Assembly: GCA_905221605.1 (NCBI GenBank)
Contig: CAJNDS010000447.1
Location: 180,001-192,500 of the forward strand
Direction of reading: 5' to 3'
Source of the DNA: Symbiodinium natans
Taxonomy: Eukaryota > Sar > Dinophyceae > Suessiales > Symbiodiniaceae
DNA: 12,500 nt
Shown: in pieces, positions 7,123 through 12,500 of the stretch
How the letters are laid out: every line of letters begins with the position of its first letter
How positions within the stretch are numbered: the stretch's first letter is position 1
Position numbers and translations under genes: made by a program
Notes under the pieces: model-generated
The model's input: the letters and a program-made list of their open reading frames with translations, nothing else
What the model was told of the DNA's origin: nothing
Database searches by the model: none

Positions 7123-7240
7123 AGGGTTTAGGGTTTGGGGTTTAGGGTTTAGGGTTTAGGGTTTAGGGTTTAGGGTTTAGGTTTTAGGGTTTAGGGTTTA
7201 GGGTTTAGGGTTTAGGGTTTAGGGTTTAGGGTTTAGGGTT
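7123..7240 (+). repeat. interstitial TTTAGGG array
   Basis: About 16 units, with one TTTGGGG and one TTTTAGG variant. It runs into GTTGTAGGTTGTACGGTTGTAA, a spacer whose GTACGGTTGTA motif recurs at about 7600. Confidence 0.95.
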
Positions 7241-7346
7241 GTAGGTTGTACGGTTGTAATTATGGTTTCACCTTGCCGGGCTTAGGGCCGCTTAGGGGTG
7301 TTTTCACCAAATCTCCTGGCCCAGACAGCTCGAACTTCACAGCCTG

Positions 7347-7495
7347 TAGGGCTTAGGGTTTAGGGTTTAGGGTTTAGGGTTTAGGGTTTAGGGTTTAGGG
7401 TTTAGGGTTTAGGGTTTAGGGTTTAGGGTTTAGGGTTTAGGGTTTAGGGTTTAGGGTTTAGGGTTTAGGGTTTTAGGGTTTAGGGCTTAGGGTTT
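7347..7495 (+). repeat. interstitial TTTAGGG array
   Basis: About 21 units, bounded on both sides by a TTAGGGC-type variant (GGGCTTAGGG at the left edge and near 7482). It is followed by unique sequence carrying the ~100 bp tandem pair. Confidence 0.97.
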
Positions 7496-7541
7496 ACTTG
7501 GAGGATCAGGGCACTTAGTAACCAATTAGAACTGTACTTAT

Positions 7542-7741
7542 AGCTGTACTTATAACCCCATTGGGGCATTTAAGGGGCTTATTTCAGTGGGTTAGAAGTA
7601 CGGTTGTAGTTGGCTGATAAGTACCATGAACCTCCAAGTAGGACTGTACTTATAACCCTATTAGGGCGCTTAAGGGGTTTACAAGTGGGTGTAAAGTACA
7701 GTTATATCTGGCTAGTAAGTACCATGAACCTCCAAGTAGGA
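7542..7741. repeat. ~100-bp tandem duplication with internal GTACTT/AAGTAC foldback
   Basis: Copy 1 (about 7542-7641) and copy 2 (about 7642-7741) share CTGTACTTATAACCC, GGGCnnTTAAGGGG, AAGTACnGTT, TAAGTACCATGAACCTCC and AAGTAGG in order. Each copy has ACTGTACTT near its start and AAGTACnGT near its middle in inverted orientation, so each can form a hairpin. Similar GTACTTATAACC and TATAACTGTA motifs recur at about 8658-8683 and 9809-9818. No open reading frame is supported. Confidence 0.85.
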
Positions 7742-7766
7742 CTTGGGATGTGCGGCCTTGGGGCTT

Positions 7767-7797
7767 CTAAACCCTAAACCCTAAACCCTAAACCCTT
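7767..7797 (-). repeat. short CCCTAAA array
   Basis: Four perfect CCCTAAA units are flanked on both sides by the word CTTGGGGCTTCT or a close variant (7758-7768 and 7795-7805). This is what is expected if telomere units were inserted at a site with a small duplication. Confidence 0.9.
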
Positions 7798-7876
7798 GGG
7801 GCTTCTGACAGCAAGGCGTTGAAGCCCTTAAGGAGCTTAAGGGTGCAAAAGGTTGCAAGGCAATTGGGTCACGTTC

Positions 7877-8295
7877 AGGGCTTAGGGTTTAGGGTTTAGG
7901 GTTTAGGGTTTAGGGTTTAGGGTTTAGGGTTTAGGGTTTAGGGTTTAGGGTTTAGGGTTTAGGGTTTAGGGTTTAGGGTTTAGGGTTTAGGGTTTAGGGT
8001 TTAGGGTTTAGGGTTTAGGGGTAGGGTTTAGGGTTTAGGGTTTAGGGTTTAGGGTTTAGGGTTTAGGGTTTAGGGTTTAGGGTTTAGGGTTGAGGGGTTA
8101 GGGTTTAGGGTTGAGGGTTTAGGGTTTAGGGTTTAGGGTTTAGGGTTTAGGGTTTAGGGTTTAGGGTTTAGGGTTTAGGGTTTAGGGTTTAGGGTTTAGG
8201 GTTTAGGGTTTAGGGTAAATTTTAGGGCTTCGGGTTTAGGGGTAGAGGGGGTTTAGGGTTTAGGGTACATGGGGTTTGGTTTTAGGGTTTAGTAG
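7877..8295 (+). repeat. longest interstitial TTTAGGG array
   Basis: Nearly perfect TTTAGGG units run from 7877 to 8216, about 48 units, with isolated variants (GGGGTAGGG near 8020, TTGAGGGG near 8090, GGGTTGAGGG near 8110). From 8217 to 8295 it becomes degenerate. The perfect-to-degenerate direction is opposite to that at 2481-2606. Confidence 0.97.
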
Positions 8296-8451
8296 GGGTC
8301 CAAACCCGGACCCTGCAAATCGCTCTTCGCTCTTTTCACACTTAGCGTTGGCAGGTCCCAGCTGATTCCAAGGCATGATGTTTTTAAAGAGCAAGCGCGG
8401 GGAGCGCTCCCGCAAGTTGGGCTACGCGGGCCGAGCTGCGGAAGACTTATA
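8296..8451. other. unique GC-rich island
   Basis: This is unique sequence between an upstream TTTAGGG and a downstream CCCTAAA array. It contains the short inverted motif GGGGAGCGCTCCC near 8400. No gene or RNA was recognised. Confidence 0.4.
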
Positions 8452-8537
8452 GCCCTAGACCCTAAACCCTAAACCCTAAACCCTAAACCCTAAGCCCTAA
8501 ACCCTAAACCCTAAACCCTAAACCCTAAACCCTAAAC
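8452..8537 (-). repeat. CCCTAAA array
   Basis: About 12 units with one CCCTAAG variant and CCCTAGA at the left edge. A short opposite-strand remnant (GGGCTTAGGGTTTAAGG) follows at 8547-8572. Confidence 0.95.
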
Positions 8538-8686
8538 ACAGTATGGGCTTAGGGTTTAAGGCTAAGGGTTTCTCAGAATCTTGGCACAGTTCGAGCACAT
8601 CTGAAGAACCTCAAAGGTTGGGGGTTGGGGTTCCAGAGTTCTACTTGCAGGTGCAGGGTACTTATAACCAAAGTATAACTGTACCC

Positions 8687-8789
8687 CCCTAACCCCTAAA
8701 CCCCAAAACCCTAAACCCCTAACCCTAAACCCTAAACCCTAACCCCTAACCCTAAACCCTAAACCCTAAACCCTAAACCCTAAACCCTA
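8687..8789 (-). repeat. CCCTAAA array with CCCCTAA variants
   Basis: The left part mixes CCCCTAA, CCCCAAAA and CCCTAAC variants; the right part is perfect CCCTAAA. The preceding spacer holds the GTACTTATAACC motif seen in the 7542-7741 duplication. A unique GC-rich island follows (8790-8937), with nothing recognised. Confidence 0.95.
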
Positions 8790-8937
8790 CAATCAGGCCC
8801 AAATAGGACTCCCCCCACCCATGCTCTTTAAAGAAGAATTGCCAGGACGAGCAGTTCGTGGCGGGGCGTTCCGCAGGGGGCCGCAGAAAACTGGCGCTTG
8901 GTGGGGGCGCTTCTCTCTTTTCAGGTAGGGAACCCTG

Positions 8938-9015
8938 TACCCTAAACCCTAGACCCTAGACCCTAAACCCTAAACCCGAAACCCGAAACCCTAAACCCTA
9001 AACCCTAGGGTTTAG
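8938..9015 (-). repeat. CCCTAAA array ending in an exact palindromic junction
   Basis: Units include CCCTAGA and CCCGAAA variants. At 8998-9015 the array ends in CTAAACCCTAGGGTTTAG, a perfect 18-bp palindrome where the C-strand repeat turns into the G-strand repeat for one unit. A 100-bp unique island follows. Confidence 0.9.
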
Positions 9016-9117
9016 ATCATAGGGCTACAAGGGTGAACTCGAAGACCCCGCAGTCCCTAGGCAAAGCCACAGCCAATGTGGCACCTGCGACCCTGAGACC
9101 CGAAAGACCCTACTTGC

Positions 9118-9296
9118 TAAACCCCTAAACCTAAACCCGGTTTAGGGTTTAGGGTTTAGGGTTTAGGGTTTAGGGTTTAGGGTTTAGGGTTTAGGGTTTA
9201 GGGTTTAGGGTTTAGGGTTTAGGGTTTAGGGTTTAGGGTTTAGGGTTTAGGGTTTAGGGTTTAGGGTTTAACCCCTAAACCCTAAATCCTAAACCC
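9118..9296. repeat. back-to-back telomere arrays with a fusion-type junction
   Basis: A short CCCCTAAACCTAAACCC remnant (9120-9138) abuts TTTAGGG repeats (9141-9269, about 18 units), which switch at 9270 into ACCCCTAAACCCTAAATCC and related units (to 9296). G-strand repeats followed directly by C-strand repeats is the polarity produced when two chromosome ends join. The junction has no spacer beyond TTTAACCCC. The arrangement is seen; a fusion event is inference, since palindromic copying could produce the same layout. Confidence 0.9.
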
Positions 9297-9925
9297 GGAA
9301 CCCTCCACCCTTCCCCCGCTTTCAGGGTCTCTTTCGTGTTCATATGATTATGGGTTTAGGGTTTCGGCTTCCTTTTGCTACAGGGTTTAGCTGGGGAGTT
9401 TCTGTCATGATTGTAATATTTCGGGGCACAAGAGGGAACCCTGTTTTTTGAAACAAGCGAAGAGGTTTAGGGTCGGCAAATGAAGGATGTTCTAAGGTTT
9501 CAGGGCTTCAGAGTTCACTGTAGAGCCTGAACCCAAAAAACCCCAACGCCTTAGGCCCAAACCCCGAAAAAACTCACCTTTCCTCAACCCAAAAGATCTA
9601 CTCGATAACTACCTGACAAAACCCAGATCCCTAAGCTCTACCATTTTTCCAAGACGAAGCCTAACCCTGAAGCCGATATGTAAACCCTACACCCCAAGGC
9701 CTATACCTAGTTGTCCAGTAACCTGGGGGACTTAAGGGTTTACCTTTGGGATTCTCAAGGGATTATACTACCCCAAAAAGGTTAAAGGCTGCCTACTCGA
9801 CTACTAGGTATAACTGTAAAACCCAGAAGCCCTATAACAACATGAGCCCTCAACCTTAGAACCAGACGAAGCCAAGAGGGCCCAAAGCCCCATGAGCACT
9901 GAAACCTAAGCTCCCGAAAACCCTA
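9297..9925. other. ~630 bp island of mostly unique sequence
   Basis: This is the longest unique island in the right half. It holds scattered single telomere-like words (GTAAACCCTACACCCC and similar) and one TATAACTGTA motif shared with 7542-7741. No open frame of length or recognised content is present, and no RNA gene was recognised. Confidence 0.45.
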
Positions 9926-9999
9926 TCCCCAAACCCCAAACCTTAAACCGTAAACCTTAAACCCTAAGCCGTAAACCCTAAACCCTAAACCCTAAACCC
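9926..9999 (-). repeat. CCCTAAA array, degenerate to perfect
   Basis: Variants such as CCCCAAA, CCTTAAA and CCGTAAA at the left give way to perfect CCCTAAA at the right. It is followed by unique sequence. Confidence 0.9.
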
Positions 10000-10090
10000 C
10001 ACTCTCGCTGCCTGGTCCTTTGGACCCCCCTCAGCCCTCATTCAATCATCGCACGTCGAGGTTTGGGGCCGGACCAGCACGGAGTTGAGC

Positions 10091-10262
10091 TAGGGTTTAA
10101 GAACTGCAGTTACCCTGCTTAGGGTTTGGGGGTGTTATAAGGTTTTGGGGCTTAGGCTTTAGGGTTTAGGGTTTAGGGTTTATGAAGGTTTTGGGGTTCT
10201 GGGGTTTAGAACTGCAGTTACCCTGCTTTTTAGGGTTTAGGGTTTAGGGGTTAGGGCTTTAG
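10091..10262 (+). repeat. duplicated island with GAACTGCAGTTACCCTGCTT plus TTTAGGG words
   Basis: AGAACTGCAGTTACCCTGCTT is present at 10100-10120 and exactly repeated at 10208-10228, 108 bp apart. A second shared word, AAGGTTTTGGGG, follows the first copy and precedes the second. TTTAGGG units sit between and after (about 10158-10182 and 10230-10262). AACTGCAGTT is itself a 10-bp palindrome. Confidence 0.85.
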
Positions 10263-10460
10263 TGCTTCGAGGGCTTGAAGTTTTGGGGGGGTCTTGGGGT
10301 TTAGTATTTTGTAAAGGTTTTGAAACTCTGAACAACTTGTCGATGCCACTTGTACTCTAGCCAGTTCGAACGTCTGCCCAACAAACCGCACCACCGAACC
10401 CAAAAAACACACCAGGGGTAAGAGGACTCATCTCACGACTGGACCCTAACACACCCCCAA

Positions 10461-10530
10461 GGGTTTAGGGTTTAGGGTTTAGGGCTTAGGGTTTAGGGTT
10501 CTGGGTTTAGGGTTTAGGGTTTAGGGGCAA
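10461..10530 (+). repeat. TTTAGGG array
   Basis: About ten units with one TTAGGGC and one GGGTTCT variant. A 140-bp unique island follows, with no gene recognised. Confidence 0.93.
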
Positions 10531-10670
10531 CCAGACCCCTGAACGGTTCGGCTCGAACGGGCCCTCGAAGTGCGAAGATGGTAACTTCGACCAGCCATCG
10601 TAAGTGTGGTGCGTGCTGCAGGCGGTTCTGTCTCTGGGAGGGGCTTCACAGTGCTAGCGGTGTGGAACTT

Positions 10671-10730
10671 AAACCCTAACCCCCAAACCCTAAACCCTAG
10701 ACCCCTGAACCCCTAAACCCCTAAACCCCT
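10671..10730 (-). repeat. CCCCTAAA variant array
   Basis: The units are mostly the 8-base variant CCCCTAAA, not the 7-base form, with CCCTAGA and CCCTGAA variants. This compositional shift sets the array apart from its neighbours. Confidence 0.85.
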
Positions 10731-10786
10731 CAAAAGGATCGCCTGTCGGGAGATGAATTGACAGGATTTGGGGGTCCAGGACTTGT

Positions 10787-11159
10787 CCTGAAATACCCCG
10801 TATATCCTCTACAACCCAACGGGCCCATACTTCAGAACCCTTTGAAGGAGGTAAGGGACCATATTAAGGGCCCTTGAGCCCTAAACCCTAAACCTTTCAA
10901 AGGAGGTACGGGGCCATAATATAAGGGCCCTTGAGCCCTAAACCCTAAACCCTTTATGAAGGGCCCTTGAGCCCCAAACCCTAAAGGTAAGGGACCGCAT
11001 TAAGGGCCCTTGTAAACTAAGGGGACGACCTGTAGCTATAAATTAAACTTTTAGCTACCTTATTAAGAAACCCAATAAGCCCAAAAAGGCTAAGGATCTA
11101 AAGTTACAGTAAAGCACCACAAAGGTATTAAGGGCCCATATAAACTACCTTAGGGGACG
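10787..11159. repeat. GGGCCC-containing island family, tandem copies
   Basis: Copies of GGTAAGGGACCATATTAAGGG then CCCTTGAGCCCTAAACC lie at about 10841-10894 and 10895-10951. Shorter ones lie at 10953-10985 (only the GAAGGGCCCTTGAGCC part), 10986-11026 and 11126-11159 (ending TAAACTA-CTTAGGGGAC-like). One or more telomere words close most copies. The upstream part (CAACCC-GGGCC, CAGAACCCTT) is shared with 12066-12195. Units can fold through GGGCCC. No coding content is visible. Confidence 0.85.
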
Positions 11160-11232
11160 GCCTCCGGCCGGCTGCACGTCTCACGGCTCCGTTCGCAAAA
11201 CCCAGCTCCACCACGCAGTCTGCAGATGTCCA

Positions 11233-11308
11233 GTAGGGTTTAGCGTTTAGGGTTTAGGGTTTAGGGTTTAGGGTTTAGGGCTTAGGGCTTAGGGCTTAGG
11301 GCTTAGGG
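11233..11308 (+). repeat. TTTAGGG array passing into TTAGGGC variant
   Basis: After one GCGTTTAGG unit, perfect TTTAGGG units run to about 11280. Four exact units of the variant TTAGGGC follow (11278-11306). The homogeneous variant block suggests local amplification of one mutated unit. Confidence 0.93.
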
Positions 11309-11762
11309 ATGGCTGACTTTGCGGTTTTCCGGGTTTCAGGGTCCGGAATTCATGGCTGAGTTTTCGGGTTTCCGGGTTTTTGGGCTTAGGGATTTGACAA
11401 CAACCTAGGCCCCAAACCGTAGAACCCCTTAACTGGGAGTCTAGGGATTTGGGGTACCCTAAACCCGATACCCTCAACCCAAAACCCTAGCGAGATACGG
11501 GCTTCTGTTCTGCGGTTTTCCGGTTCTAGAGTTTAGGATTTAGGACTGAGGGTTTAGGGTTAGTGTTTAGTGTTTGGGCCTAAGGCTTAGGGTCGCCACG
11601 GTAACTCCGCCCCCACTTTAGGGGGCCTCTGCGTCGGGCGGGGTGGTCATGGTCCCATGAACTGATCGGTGCACGAATTTGGCAAGAGGGATCCATGTTG
11701 TCAGCGGCGCAACAGTGTGAAGCCTGCGCCGGCCGCCTTGCTTCCGGATGTACCGTGCGGGA
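11309..11762. other. mostly unique island with telomere-like debris
   Basis: Two related words, GCGGTTTTCCGGGTTTCAGGG (from 11321) and GCGGTTTTCCGG (from 11511), and degenerate telomere units (about 11544-11592) lie in otherwise unique, GC-rich sequence. The 62-codon minus-strand open frame at 11289-11477 is derived from telomere words and is not called as a gene. Confidence 0.45.
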
Positions 11763-11855
11763 GTTTAGGGTTTAGGGTTTAGGGTTTAGGTTAAACCCCA
11801 AACCCTAAACCCTAAACCCTAGGCCCTAAACCCTGAACCCTAAACCCTAAACAAC
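11763..11855. repeat. second fusion-type telomere junction
   Basis: Four TTTAGGG units (11763-11790) switch directly into TTAAACCCCAAACCCTAAACC and further CCCTAAA units (to about 11855), with CCCTAGG and CCCTGAA variants on the right side. G-strand followed by C-strand repeats is the polarity of joined ends, as at 9270. The left array is short, so the direction call rests on few units. Confidence 0.88.
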
Positions 11856-11869
11856 CCTACCAACCCCTA

Positions 11870-12065
11870 AACTCAAAAAGCCTAAGCCTAATCATGAGGC
11901 GGAAGCTCTGATGTATGGCTTGCGGTGACTTGACCCCCTCCTGTGATCAGCTTGTCGGTCGCATTCAACCTTTGTGGAGACTCCTGATCGCATGAGGCTT
12001 CCTCAGAAGATCGCCGGGCAAACCGCAGACCATTTTATCTTAGGGTAGTTGCGTGGTCCCTGAGT
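11870..12065. other. unique island
   Basis: This is unique sequence of mixed composition between the fusion-type junction and the second copy of the GGGCCC family. No gene, RNA or regulatory signal was recognised. Confidence 0.4.
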
Positions 12066-12195
12066 GTGTCCCGGGGACCCTGATATACCCCTTTTTTTGC
12101 CCTTTGCAACCCAAGGGCCTACATGTCAGAACCCTTCAAAGAGGGGTAAGGGACCATATTAAGGGCCCATGAAACTACCCTTATATTTTAGGAGA
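12066..12195 (+). repeat. dispersed copy of the 10787-11159 island family
   Basis: Landmarks GTCC, TATACCCC, CAACCCAAGGGCC, CAGAACCCTTCAAAG, GTAAGGGACCATATTAAGGG and CCCATGAAACTACC occur in the same order as at 10793-10871, with modest divergence and small indels. The copies are about 1.3 kb apart in the same orientation, with different flanks, so this is a dispersed segment and not simple slippage. Confidence 0.85.
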
Positions 12196-12254
12196 CCCCA
12201 CAGGACCCTAAACCCTCAGCCTTAAACTCATTTTCAATTTTCAGAGGCCCTAAG

Positions 12255-12380
12255 ACCCCTAACCCTTAACCCTTAACCCTTAACCCTTAACCCTAATCCC
12301 TAAACCCTACACCCTAAACCCTAAACCCTAAACCCTTAACCCTTAACCCTAAACCCTAAACCCTAAACCCTAAACCCTAC
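12255..12380 (-). repeat. CCCTTAA and CCCTAAA mixed array
   Basis: About five CCCTTAA units come first, then CCCTAATC, CCCTACA and perfect CCCTAAA units, a second short CCCTTAA block (about 12330-12345) and perfect CCCTAAA units to the end. The variant appears in blocks, again indicating local copying. Confidence 0.93.
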
Positions 12381-12500
12381 CCTCAGGCTCCCAAGTAGCA
12401 CACACCAAAGGCAGGTCTTGCTCTAGGACGTCAGACCCCAACGTTCCTTTTGTGCTGGGGTCGAAAAGCCCTAAATCCTCTAGGACCGTGCCACCTTCAA

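Noticed and set aside
8378-8880. Possible relation between the islands near 8378 and 8820 (both with TTTAAAGA followed by GC-rich sequence)
   Set aside because: Beyond the short shared word, the alignment is too weak to support a duplication.
10361-10385. TTCGAAC word resembling a tRNA B box
   Set aside because: The flanking bases do not form a T-arm stem, and no acceptor, anticodon arm or A box was found.
6160-12380. A native chromosome terminus
   Set aside because: Arrays change strand many times, are separated by islands and do not end the window, so they are interstitial as given.

Overview
The window is nuclear, eukaryotic and almost wholly non-coding. It contains thousands of bases of the 7-mer TTTAGGG/CCCTAAA, a telomere repeat shared by plants and several alveolates. 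It also holds a decayed fragment of mitochondrial cytochrome b (5970-6139) whose residue pattern looks alveolate and, in my reading, closer to dinoflagellate than to coccidian. The best guess is a dinoflagellate (possibly Symbiodiniaceae-like) subtelomeric or ancient-telomere region. A coccidian or chromerid is the main alternative. No protein-coding gene can be supported. The longest open frames lie inside repeats whose units lack stop codons on both strands.

Left half (1-4870). Unique DNA with small duplications (1-490) leads into a degenerate ~21-22 bp A-rich repeat array built on ATAGGAACCCTAT-AAAATT (490-1470). Two foldback cores framed by TCAGCTGA follow (1648-2090), then a unique stretch and a short interstitial telomere track that runs from degenerate to perfect repeats (2481-2606). 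Next come a palindromic (TA)n plus C18 hairpin element (2739-2842) and an array of alternately inverted modules (2843-3605) in which CTCGAG sites are paired exactly 40 bp apart, seven times. A second copy of the 21-22 bp array lies in the opposite orientation (3640-4640). An opposite-facing copy of the C-run/TA element lies at 4815-4872.

Middle (4873-5920). About 1 kb of unique sequence with no recognisable gene and one 17-bp tandem duplication.

Right half (5925-12500). The cob nuclear mitochondrial insertion (NUMT) lies within about 25 bp of the first telomere-repeat track. From there to 12380 the DNA alternates between TTTAGGG and CCCTAAA arrays, separated by short unique islands. Two junctions (about 9270 and 11791) have the polarity of fused chromosome ends. 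Several islands are related to each other: an inverted pair at 6463-6527/6921-6977, a 100-bp tandem pair at 7542-7741, a duplicated 21-mer at 10100/10208, and a GGGCCC-containing family at 10787-11159 and 12066-12195.

No genes act together here. The coherent picture is a region shaped by telomere-repeat insertion or fusion, foldback repeats and organelle DNA capture. I found no convincing new protein system; the notable signals are structural.
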